Notes: generated from the letters alone by a model not told the origin. A DNA stretch of 5,358 nt from an uncultured Planctomycetota bacterium (GCA_947311175.1 CAMZKK010000274.1:1-5358); one strand, 5' to 3'; positions 1 through 5,358 are shown, numbered from the stretch's first letter. Translations and numbers: made by a program.

Positions 1-1003
1 CACTGCGTTTCGACGACTTGAATATAAAACTCAAGTGTTTGTAAATTATGAAGGCGATCATTATCGAACCAGACTTACTCATTCTTTAGAGGTTTCGCAA
101 ATTGGCAGAGTCATGGCAAGAGCCTTAAACATAAATGAAGACCTAACCGAAGCAATTGCGCTTGCTCACGATATGGGGCATACTCCTTTTGGGCATAGTG
201 GCGAGAGTGTCTTAAATAAGCTGATGAAGGAACATGGTGGTTTTGAACATAATGCTCAAGGTTTGAGGGTTGTTGATATTTTAGAGCATCGTTATCAAGA
301 TTTTCCGGGATTAAATCTAAGTTATGAAATACGAGAGGGTTTTGCCACCCACAGTAGCAGGCATGATTTCCCAACGAAGCATCCTGATTTCAAAGGTGTA
401 ACTCAGCCACCGCTTGAAGCACAATTAGTCAATATCTCTGATGAAATTGCGTATGACAATCATGATCTTGATGATGGTTTGAATAGTGGAATCTTGGCAT
501 ACCGTGATGTCGAAAAATTAGAGATTTGGAAGCGTGCGGTTGAAAATCTAACAGATAACGAAAAATCTACTGAAAGCCTGTATCGAGCGAAGGCTATTCG
601 GAATTTGATTAATCTTGAAGTTTCGGATGTTATTAGCCAAACTATAAAAAACATTGAGGGGGCGAAAATAAAAACAGTTGATGATATTCGAGCATTAGAT
701 TGTCCGCTGGTTTGCAATAGTCAAGAAGTAAAAAAAATGAAAGAAGAGCTTGAAGATTTTCTAAAAGAAAGATTTTATCGTTACTATACAGTCGCTCGAA
801 TGGCATCAAAGGCAAAGCGTTTTATTTCAGATTTATTTGTGGCTTATACCGATGAGCCAATAATGTTGCCGATTGAACATCAGGCTTTGATTGATGAGTT
901 TGGTTTGCAAAGAACGGTGTGCGATTACATCGCAGGGATGACTGATAGATTTGCTGAAAAAGAGTATCGTAAATTATTTTACCCACAAATTACAATCACG
1001 TGA
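1..1003 (+). CDS. dgt: dGTPase-like HD-domain deoxynucleotide triphosphohydrolase, 5'-truncated by the window edge
   Basis: This is the C-terminal part of a deoxyguanosinetriphosphate triphosphohydrolase-like protein of the HD superfamily, expected to remove triphosphate from dNTPs in the cytoplasm. The frame is open from base 2 and reads TAFRRLEYKTQVFVNYEGDH, the conserved family N-terminal core, so the GTG at 35 is an internal valine, not the start. Counting from base 2, the metal-binding HD set is visible: His27 (RTRLTHSLEV), His56-Asp57 (ALAHDMGHTPFGH) and Asp147 (VNISDEIAYDNHDLDDG). The C-terminal end (CDYIAGMTDRFAEKEYRKLF) is also typical, so the visible 333 residues run to the natural end and perhaps 40-60 are missing upstream. 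The length suits the shorter 'dGTPase-like' subfamily rather than the longer E. coli Dgt type. The substrate could be dNTPs in general. Family assignment is very secure; exact substrate is not. Confidence 0.96.
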   Translation, partial: TAFRRLEYKTQVFVNYEGDHYRTRLTHSLEVSQIGRVMARALNINEDLTEAIALAHDMGHTPFGHSGESVLNKLMKEHGGFEHNAQGLRVVDILEHRYQDFPGLNLSYEIREGFATHSSRHDFPTKHPDFKGVTQPPLEAQLVNISDEIAYDNHDLDDGLNSGILAYRDVEKLEIWKRAVENLTDNEKSTESLYRAKAIRNLINLEVSDVISQTIKNIEGAKIKTVDDIRALDCPLVCNSQEVKKMKEELEDFLKERFYRYYTVARMASKAKRFISDLFVAYTDEPIMLPIEHQALIDEFGLQRTVCDYIAGMTDRFAEKEYRKLFYPQITIT

Positions 1004-1014
1004 TTATTTTATTT

Positions 1015-1018
1015 GGAG
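1015..1018 (+). promoter_or_regulatory. Ribosome binding site that fixes a TTG start at 1025
   Basis: GGAG lies 6 bases before the TTG at 1025, which is ideal spacing. The earlier in-frame TTG at 1013 overlaps this motif and has no purine-rich sequence ahead of it. The start at 1025 is therefore preferred over 1013. The next in-frame ATG, at 1088, would remove about 21 residues. Confidence 0.7.
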
Positions 1019-1024
1019 TTTAAA

Positions 1025-1435
1025 TTGGATAGAGGACCTCAAGATTTAAGTCGCTTAGAAAGGATAAAACCCAGTCAGCGAAAAGATATGTTTTTTGAGC
1101 TAAGTTTTTTTGAGTCAGTAGTTGGTTCTAGACCTAACTATCTCGATGCCTTAAAATGTTTAGCTGAAATATATACAGCTTTGGGGTTTTATGTGGCTGG
1201 ACTAAAGATTGACAATCGCATTTGTGAGTTAGAAATTGACAATTGTGTTTCTTTTTACAATTTGGCTAGTAGTCACGCTTTGCTTGGAAATAAAGACATT
1301 GCGATTAACACCCTTGAAAAAGCAATCAAAATGGGATACAATGAGATTGATCAGATATTAGCAGACTCTGACTTGTCATCGCTTTTTTCTGATTCAAGGT
1401 TCAATAAACTTATCTCTAAGGATGACATTAAGTAG
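1025..1435 (+). CDS. Small TPR-repeat protein (TPR end-of-group type)
   Basis: A 136-residue soluble protein starting at TTG 1025. It is predicted to be almost wholly helical, with at least two tetratricopeptide-like units. One covers about residues 35-65 (YLDALKCLAEIYTALGFYVAGL) and a clearer one about 74-105 (NCVSFYNLASSHALLGNKDIAINTLEKAIKMGY). The tail (residues 105-132, QILADSDLSSLFSDSRFNKLI) matches the pattern that closes many TPR arrays, in which a D-x-D-L stretch is followed by SD-x-RF. TPRs usually form protein-protein contact surfaces; no partner or catalytic residue can be named. There is no signal peptide or membrane segment. It starts 21 bases after the dGTPase-like gene and ends 6 bases before the next gene, so it is probably cotranscribed with both. 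TPR assignment is fairly secure; the role is unknown. Confidence 0.85.
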   Translation: MDRGPQDLSRLERIKPSQRKDMFFELSFFESVVGSRPNYLDALKCLAEIYTALGFYVAGLKIDNRICELEIDNCVSFYNLASSHALLGNKDIAINTLEKAIKMGYNEIDQILADSDLSSLFSDSRFNKLISKDDIK

Positions 1436-1441
1436 GTACCA

Positions 1442-1849
1442 ATGAATGACAATGAAATTTGCGAAAAACAAAAAAATCTATCTTTAAGTGAGTTGCGTAA
1501 AATTTTTCAGAAAATTGACGAGCTAACAAATGAAGGAAATTCCGAGAGGGATACCCTGCAGGGGGTTGCATATTGTTATCCTGATTATGATTACCGTTTT
1601 TTGCGATGGTTGGTTCGTCATACCATTCATCCGGAGACTGATGATGACATAATGGAAGATGGGATTAAAAACGTTACTGAACAAGTAGCAAAAGAAGGTA
1701 GCACGCTATCGGTAATTACCTTTAATCGTGTCCCAACAACAATAAAAGAGACCTATCTCGTCCAATTTAAGCATACCTTTTGGCATATCATCGCCTTCAA
1801 TTCAGAAAAAAAAGTAGCAACCCTCAAGTTGCTCAGCGATTATACATAA
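1442..1849 (+). CDS. Hypothetical protein, family not recognised
   Basis: A 135-residue protein with ATG at 1442 and an AGG motif (1434-1436) 5 bases upstream that overlaps the stop of the TPR gene. I recognise no family. The first 40 residues are charged and helical in character (LSLSELRKIFQKIDELTNEG). The middle has an aromatic/basic stretch, residues about 49-66 (DYDYRFLRWLVRHTIHPE), followed by an acidic DDD turn. The last 50 residues look like beta strands rich in V, T, F and W (STLSVITFN, YLVQFKHTFWHIIAFN, KKVATLKLL). No signal peptide, membrane span, Cys pair or nucleotide-binding motif is visible. The 6-base gap to the TPR gene argues that it is a real gene translated in the same operon. 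It is the last gene before the convergent repeat region. An eight-A run at 1806-1813 lies near its 3' end. Confidence 0.72.
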   Translation: MNDNEICEKQKNLSLSELRKIFQKIDELTNEGNSERDTLQGVAYCYPDYDYRFLRWLVRHTIHPETDDDIMEDGIKNVTEQVAKEGSTLSVITFNRVPTTIKETYLVQFKHTFWHIIAFNSEKKVATLKLLSDYT

Positions 1850-1867
1850 ATTAAATATTATAATAAC

Positions 1868-1900
1868 ACGGGACATGCAAATTTTCTTTGCGTGTCCCGT
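1868..1900. repeat. Palindromic hairpin element, copy 1
   Basis: A 33-base element with 14-base arms (ACGGGACATGCAAA at 1868-1881 and TTTGCGTGTCCCGT at 1887-1900) around a 5-base loop, TTTTC. All 14 positions pair, with one G-T wobble. It lies in the gap where two transcription units converge, so it could stop transcription from both sides. However, no run of T follows on either strand, so it is not a textbook intrinsic terminator. A second, decayed copy starts 44 bases further on, which makes a REP-like or small non-autonomous repeat the alternative. Confidence 0.85.
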
Positions 1901-1911
1901 ATCCTTATTCC

Positions 1912-1944
1912 CCGAGACATGCAAATTTTCTTTGCGCATCCCGT
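1912..1944. repeat. Palindromic element, copy 2 (imperfect)
   Basis: A direct repeat of the element at 1868-1900, in the same orientation, separated from it by 11 bases (1901-1911). It matches 29 of 33 positions, and the central stretch CATGCAAATTTTCTTTGCG is identical. The four changes all fall in the outer arms, so only the inner GCAAA/TTTGC stem and scattered outer pairs remain. The right arm of this copy pairs with the left arm of copy 1 at 12 of 14 positions, so a larger alternative fold across both copies is possible. Confidence 0.8.
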
Positions 1945-1973
1945 ACTAATTCCATGTAACTACGTAATTCAGG

Positions 1974-2822
1974 TTAAACTCCACTGAATGCAGAATAACC
2001 ACCATCAACAGGGACGGTTATACCGGTAACGAAGTCTGCTCCGTTTCCTAATAGCCATACCAAGGTGCTCATTAGCTCCTCTGGTGTGCCGAATTTTGCC
2101 ATTGGGGTGTTGTTGACAATTAATTGACCACGAGGGGTTAGGTCACCAGTTTTTTCATCGGTTAGGAGAAAACGATTTTGGTCGGTCAAAAAGAACCCTG
2201 GGGCAATTGCATTTACTCTAACATTTGCCGGTGCAAAATGAACAGCTAACCATTGAGTAAAGTTGCTAACCGCTGCCTTTGCTGCACTGTACGCAGGGAT
2301 TTTAGTAAGTGGACAAAAAGCATTCATACTGGAAATGTTTAGAATGCTTCCGCTCTTTGTCTCTGTCATTTCTTTTGCAAAGACTTGAGTAGGGAGTAGC
2401 GTTCCTAGGAAGTTAAGGTTAAATACAAATTGGAATGCTTCGGAATCAAGCTGAAAGAATGTTGGGTCAAGTTGATCAGCGATGGTGGTCCCACCGGTAG
2501 TTGCACTTTTATGGTTTCCACCAGCACCATTTACCAAGATATCAATCTTGCCAAATTCGCCTTTGACTGTTTCGTTAGCAGTTTTTATTGAGTCGATTTC
2601 AAGAACATTACAAGCAACGCCAATTGCGGTGCCACCATTTTTGTTGATGTCGTCAGCAACCGCTTGTGCCGCTTCTTGGCGTAAATCAAGAACTGCAATT
2701 TTTGCCCCAATTGCTCCTAATGCCTTGCTCATCTCACCACATAAAACTCCACCGCCACCAGTTACCACAGCGACTTTATCTTTAAGCCCAAACATTGATT
2801 CTAAACTATAACTAATACTCAT
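1974..2822 (-). CDS. SDR-family oxidoreductase, UxuB-like (fructuronate/mannonate type)
   Basis: A complete 282-residue classical short-chain dehydrogenase/reductase. The Rossmann cofactor loop is VAVVTGGGGVLCGEM (17-31), where Cys28 sits where most SDRs have the last glycine. Asp46 at the end of the second strand predicts NAD(H) preference. NGAGG (98-102), Asn137 and the catalytic Ser165-Tyr178-Lys182 set (SSMNAF...YSAAK) are intact, as is PG (208-209). The blocks FQFVFNLNFLGTLLPTQVFAK and SNFTQWLAVHFAPANVRVNAIAPGFF closely resemble the SDR-type D-mannonate oxidoreductase (UxuB/YjmF of Bacillus), which interconverts D-fructuronate and D-mannonate. Related family members act on other sugar acids or polyols, and no uronate gene is adjacent, so the substrate is unproven. 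It follows the KdsD gene by 72 AT-rich bases (2823-2894) in which I see no clear terminator or convincing promoter. The first ATG is chosen for its strong ribosome site; Met10 has none. Confidence 0.93.
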   Translation of the reverse strand: MSISYSLESMFGLKDKVAVVTGGGGVLCGEMSKALGAIGAKIAVLDLRQEAAQAVADDINKNGGTAIGVACNVLEIDSIKTANETVKGEFGKIDILVNGAGGNHKSATTGGTTIADQLDPTFFQLDSEAFQFVFNLNFLGTLLPTQVFAKEMTETKSGSILNISSMNAFCPLTKIPAYSAAKAAVSNFTQWLAVHFAPANVRVNAIAPGFFLTDQNRFLLTDEKTGDLTPRGQLIVNNTPMAKFGTPEELMSTLVWLLGNGADFVTGITVPVDGGYSAFSGV

Positions 2823-2826
2823 ATTA

Positions 2827-2834
2827 CTCTCCTT
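2827..2834 (-). promoter_or_regulatory. Strong ribosome binding site of the SDR gene
   Basis: On the minus strand AAGGAGAG ends 4 bases before the ATG at 2822, with the AGGAG core 6 bases away. It supports that ATG over the internal Met10, which begins the conserved SDR core but has no such motif. The site is much stronger than those of the upstream genes, so the SDR can be translated independently of its neighbour. Confidence 0.75.
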
Positions 2835-2894
2835 TGATATGTTGTTTATAATAAAAATACTTTAACTAATAAAAAAATAAATTCAATAATTTAA

Positions 2895-3854
2895 CTAAAT
2901 TCCTTCTGCAAGAATTCCTTTGAGATCTATCATTCCAACAGCTTTATTGTTTTCATCGATTACCGGTAATTCGCCAATTCTTTTTTCTCGCATTAATTCA
3001 ACCGCTTCTACTGCCGGAGTAGAAATTGATACTTTTGTCGGGTTGCTATTCATTACATCTTCAATTGGTTTTTCTAAAAAATCTACATCATTGATTAAGC
3101 CACGCCGAAGATCGCCATCGGTAAAAATTCCCAAAAGTTTGCCTTCATTGTCGATAATAATTCCTGCTCCAGCTCGTGCTGTGCTTATCTCTTTAATTGC
3201 ATCTTGGACAGATGTTTTCTTTGAAATCATTGCTACGGCATCTGCTCCCCTCATAACTTCAGCAACAGTGAAGGTCTTTTTACCCAATGAGCCGGCAGGA
3301 TGAAATTTTGCATAATCTGCAATTGTAAAATTTTGTCGTTTCATTAATGCCATTGCAATTGCGTCACCAAGAGCTAGCATTGCGGTGGTGGTGGCAGTTG
3401 GGGCAATCCCCAAAGGGCAGGCCTCTTTTAGTGAACCAATCTCAAGCACAATATCTGCTTGCACCCCAAGAGTGCTTCTTAGAGATGAGGTTACGGCAAT
3501 GATTTTTAGTTTGTGTTTTCTCAAGAATGGCAATAGGCGAGAAATCTCATCTGATTCACCACTATTACTAAGGATTAAAACAATATCGTCCTTTTTTATC
3601 ACTCCCATATCGCCATGCAAGGCGTCTGCAGGGTGTAGGAAAATTGATTCTGTCCCGGTGCTTGATAAAGTTGCAGATATTTTTCTGGCAATCAATCCTG
3701 CTTTCCCAATTCCGCAGGCAATTACCCGATTATTTTTTTTGCCATTATTATCAATTAAGTCAAGAGCCTTGATGAAGTTGTCGTTTAAAGAATCTGCCAC
3801 TGATTTGATAGCTATAATTTCTGCATTAAGCACTTCTTTTGCATAGTTAATCAT
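2895..3854 (-). CDS. kdsD: Arabinose-5-phosphate isomerase (KdsD/KpsF/GutQ family)
   Basis: A complete 319-residue cytoplasmic enzyme that interconverts D-ribulose 5-phosphate and D-arabinose 5-phosphate, the first step toward Kdo for lipopolysaccharide or capsule. The domain order is canonical. A SIS sugar-isomerase domain (about 38-170) has CGIGKAGLIARK (47-58), HPADALHGDMG (74-84), SNSGESDE (96-103) and KEACPLGIAPTATTTAMLALGDA (142-164). It is followed by FHPAGSLGK (184-192) and two CBS domains (about 197-255 and 262-319, with GIFTDGDLRRGL between). Residues equivalent to the E. coli KdsD catalytic set are Lys51, Glu103, Glu143 and His185, all present. Length is normal for the family. The start overlaps the stop of the membrane-protein gene by one base. 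The kdsA, kdsB and kdsC genes are not in the window. KpsF or GutQ paralogues cannot be told apart from KdsD by sequence alone. Confidence 0.96.
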   Translation of the reverse strand: MINYAKEVLNAEIIAIKSVADSLNDNFIKALDLIDNNGKKNNRVIACGIGKAGLIARKISATLSSTGTESIFLHPADALHGDMGVIKKDDIVLILSNSGESDEISRLLPFLRKHKLKIIAVTSSLRSTLGVQADIVLEIGSLKEACPLGIAPTATTTAMLALGDAIAMALMKRQNFTIADYAKFHPAGSLGKKTFTVAEVMRGADAVAMISKKTSVQDAIKEISTARAGAGIIIDNEGKLLGIFTDGDLRRGLINDVDFLEKPIEDVMNSNPTKVSISTPAVEAVELMREKRIGELPVIDENNKAVGMIDLKGILAEGI

Positions 3855-5053
3855 TATTTAACCCCTTCCGAATTGGCATCTGCATATTCTTTTTCAATCT
3901 GTTCAATCTCTTTTTTTCCGGATAGATAGGAGGGCAGTCCGAATAACAAACCAAACGATATTATTAAAAATCTCCAAGATAAAAATAGGGTAGCTCCGCC
4001 TGTTATAGCTTTACCGGTATCATCTCTACATAATCTCAATAGTGCATCAAAAACACCCTCTCCAACGCCAAGTCCACCCATCGGAACCGGCAATACATTA
4101 GCGATAAAGGTGGCTGGGGCAGCGAAGAAAATTTGTGGGGCAGTAGCGTTATTACCAATGGCATTAGCAAGCACAATGATTGCTAAAATCGCTGAAAACT
4201 GTATTAAAATGCTAAGTATAATCGCCGTAATCAAAGAGCCGGCACTGTGTCGATATGCCATAAATGAATCAATGAACTCCATCAACTTTTTTCCCAGAGG
4301 GACTTTCAGCCTAACAAAGCTATGAAGACTTCCGGTAGGCATTATACTTGGGACTATAACTGCGGTTATTGCTGCACAAATTAGACTACTAAGCACCGCT
4401 GAATGGATATACATTGTTAATCCTGTTACTGAATTACTCAAAACCACATTTCGTAGAAATAGACTTTGCATTAGGATTAAAATTGCGATTATTATTAATG
4501 AAACTTTTCTTGAACTAATAACCGACAGTATTGCCGTCATCAAGCAGAGGACAACCAAGACAAGAATGCTAAACAAGACAATTGCCATAAGGTGAAGGCT
4601 TGGCGTTTTTATGATTTCTTGCCAATTTGCAATAATTGCAATCCCTCCAACAATAAGCAAGCCAATCAAACCTGAGATTCTATCCGCAAAGATACTGGCA
4701 ATCGCTTCTGTTTTTTGCTTTGACTGTTTAATGATATAGCCTATTTTAACTAAATCACCACCAAAAGCACCAAGCATAAAGGTATTAAAAAATGTGCCGA
4801 TAAAACCCAATTTCATTGTTGAGAAAAATGACATCTTATTGCCAAGACCTCTCAAGAGCAAAAACCATCTAAATATTGCCAATATCGAAGGCAGGGCAAT
4901 GAGCAAGAATGCCCCGAAAATATAGGATATCTTTCCTGATTGAAATTTTATTTGTGATGGATCTAATTTGCCGGTATTTACAAGATAGGTAATTGCCACA
5001 ATGACAATTCCAAATTTAATGGCATTAAAAAAAAAATGTTTAGCTTTGTTCAA
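3854..5053 (-). CDS. Flippase-like integral membrane protein (lysylphosphatidylglycerol synthase TM domain family)
   Basis: A 399-residue polytopic inner-membrane protein with roughly 8-10 hydrophobic segments (for example 11-26, 43-66, 126-143, 153-178, 184-200, 273-298, 353-375). Family landmarks of the LPG-synthase transmembrane/UPF0104 (YbhN, AglD-like) group are visible: a helix-end Arg-Trp (62-63), FFNTFMLGAFGGDLVK (88-103), ADRISGL (123-129) and LPVPMGGLGVGEGVF (321-335). There is no soluble lysyl-transfer domain, so it is not a full MprF. Related proteins are associated with lipid or glycan-lipid handling; the substrate here is unknown. The start is TTG 5053, 8 bases after the CheX-like stop. 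Its nearest Shine-Dalgarno-like GAAGG (5067-5071) is 13 bases away, so translation may rely on coupling. No in-frame ATG or GTG is seen upstream, and the next Met is residue 74, inside the conserved region. The acidic tail (380-399) is cytoplasmic-like. Confidence 0.88.
   Translation of the reverse strand: MNKAKHFFFNAIKFGIVIVAITYLVNTGKLDPSQIKFQSGKISYIFGAFLLIALPSILAIFRWFLLLRGLGNKMSFFSTMKLGFIGTFFNTFMLGAFGGDLVKIGYIIKQSKQKTEAIASIFADRISGLIGLLIVGGIAIIANWQEIIKTPSLHLMAIVLFSILVLVVLCLMTAILSVISSRKVSLIIIAILILMQSLFLRNVVLSNSVTGLTMYIHSAVLSSLICAAITAVIVPSIMPTGSLHSFVRLKVPLGKKLMEFIDSFMAYRHSAGSLITAIILSILIQFSAILAIIVLANAIGNNATAPQIFFAAPATFIANVLPVPMGGLGVGEGVFDALLRLCRDDTGKAITGGATLFLSWRFLIISFGLLFGLPSYLSGKKEIEQIEKEYADANSEGVK
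3862..3868 (-). promoter_or_regulatory. Ribosome binding site of kdsD, inside the upstream gene
   Basis: On the minus strand GAAGGGG lies 7 bases before the kdsD ATG and within the last codons of the membrane-protein gene. That gene's TAA shares its final A with the ATG (TAATG, 3852-3856). Together these point to translational coupling of the two genes. Confidence 0.7.
5027..5036 (-). repeat. Ten-base T homopolymer at the 5' end of the membrane-protein gene
   Basis: Ten consecutive A on the plus strand, read as T10 in codons 6-9 of the membrane-protein gene (His-Phe-Phe-Phe). It is the longest homopolymer I see in the window. A gain or loss of one base would shift the frame within the first ten codons and abolish the protein. 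Confidence 0.9.
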
Positions 5054-5061
5054 CTTTTTGA

Positions 5062-5358
5062 TTATACCTTCATCAGAGATACGGTTACTGAAAATATTCT
5101 ATCTGTTTGGGTTGTTACCGGCATTTCTTCCATTTCAAAATCAAGAGATGCGGTTTGCATTCCCTTGTATTGGGTGATAAAATAATTACTACCAACAACT
5201 ACCGAAGGGCAACTTATTCTATCTGTTTTCCATTCTGTAGTTGAAAGAGCAGCCTTTGATTGACCTGCAATAATATTGGCGATTTCGCTGATTCCATCTA
5301 GCACCTCAGGTGATATAACGCTATGTTTTTCGCCAAGCATTTTTTCTACCATATAACA
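5062..5358 (-). CDS. CheX-like chemotaxis phosphatase domain protein, N-terminus cut by the window edge
   Basis: The C-terminal 98 codons of a CheC/CheX-family protein. Such proteins dephosphorylate phospho-CheY or act as response-regulator partners in the cytoplasm. Counting from the Met at 5352, the family signature [D/S]-x3-E-x2-N-x22-P is matched exactly: Asp19, Glu23, Asn26 and Pro49, in VLDGISEIANIIAGQSKAAL and the later ISCPSVVVG. Glu and Asn of this motif are the catalytic pair in characterised members. The preceding MVEKMLGEKHSVISPE also fits the family, and the end FSVTVSLMKV is the usual last beta strand. The frame stays open through TGT TAT to the window edge, and family proteins are about 150 residues, so the Met at 5352 is probably internal. 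It ends 8 bases before the membrane-protein gene. No other chemotaxis gene is visible. It may serve a two-component system other than flagellar chemotaxis. Confidence 0.87.
   Translation of the reverse strand, partial: CYMVEKMLGEKHSVISPEVLDGISEIANIIAGQSKAALSTTEWKTDRISCPSVVVGSNYFITQYKGMQTASLDFEMEEMPVTTQTDRIFSVTVSLMKV

Noticed and set aside
111..717. Minus-strand open frames at 111-374 and 460-717
   Set aside because: They are complementary to the conserved HD-domain coding sequence and have no convincing ribosome site or family resemblance.
35..1003. A complete dGTPase-like gene starting at GTG 35
   Set aside because: The frame is open upstream to base 2 and encodes the conserved AFRRLEYKTQ motif, so the gene is truncated by the window edge and the GTG is internal.
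1868..1944. CRISPR array
   Set aside because: There are only two repeat units, the 11-base spacer is far too short, the repeat is almost entirely palindromic, and no cas gene is present.
2823..2894. Promoter or terminator between kdsD and the SDR gene
   Set aside because: The 72 bases are very AT-rich, so TATAAT-like strings occur by chance. I found no well-spaced -35/-10 pair and no GC stem before the T-rich stretch.
2482..3303. Plus-strand open frames at 2482-2811 and 2920-3303
   Set aside because: Both are antisense to well-supported SDR and KdsD coding sequence, and their Pro/Ser/Thr-rich translations resemble no family.
3385..3846. A 153-codon plus-strand open frame opposite kdsD
   Set aside because: It lies wholly antisense to a fully conserved isomerase, has no recognisable domain, and is low-complexity Ser/Ile-rich as expected for a shadow frame.
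4110..4325. Short plus-strand open frame opposite the membrane-protein gene
   Set aside because: It is antisense to conserved membrane-protein sequence; its hydrophobicity simply mirrors the opposite strand.
3854..5053. A full lysylphosphatidylglycerol synthase (MprF)
   Set aside because: Only the transmembrane domain is present. At 399 residues it lacks the soluble C-terminal lysyl-transferase domain.

Overview
This AT-rich window reads as chromosome from a diderm (Gram-negative-type) bacterium, probably an environmental or uncultured lineage. It encodes arabinose-5-phosphate isomerase, which supplies the Kdo sugar of lipopolysaccharide, and a CheX-type chemotaxis phosphatase. Two genes appear to start with TTG. 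The phylum cannot be fixed from the sequence. The tetratricopeptide 'end-of-group' style of one gene is, from general knowledge, common in PVC- and Omnitrophota-like bacteria, but that is only a weak hint. I see no phage, plasmid, CRISPR, tRNA or rRNA sequence.

Layout. Two sets of genes converge on a short intergenic region at 1850-1973. The left set, on the plus strand, holds the 3' part of a dGTPase-like HD-domain nucleotide hydrolase (1-1003, cut by the window edge), a small TPR protein (1025-1435) and a 135-residue protein I do not recognise (1442-1849). The gaps are 21 and 6 bases, so these three are probably one transcript. The convergent gap carries two tandem copies of a 33-base palindromic element. 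The first folds into a near-perfect 14-bp hairpin; the second is a decayed copy.

The right set, on the minus strand, reads from the right edge leftward: the C-terminal part of a CheX-like protein (5062-5358, cut by the window edge), a multi-pass membrane protein of the lysylphosphatidylglycerol synthase/flippase-like family (3854-5053), a complete KdsD/KpsF arabinose-5-phosphate isomerase (2895-3854) and a UxuB-like short-chain dehydrogenase (1974-2822). The first three are tightly packed, with an 8-base gap and then a 1-base TAATG overlap. The dehydrogenase follows after 72 AT-rich bases with its own strong ribosome binding site.

How the genes may work together. KdsD makes the pentose phosphate used for Kdo, and the membrane protein belongs to a family often found in envelope glycan and lipid pathways, so their coupling suggests cell-envelope work. 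The dehydrogenase may be a downstream member of that operon or an independent sugar-acid/polyol gene. The dGTPase-like protein is a nucleotide-pool enzyme, and its two small neighbours have no assigned role. Most of the window is ordinary core metabolism. The parts most worth a second look are the palindromic repeat pair, the orphan gene at 1442-1849, the ten-base homopolymer at the start of the membrane-protein gene, and the CheX gene placed directly ahead of envelope genes.
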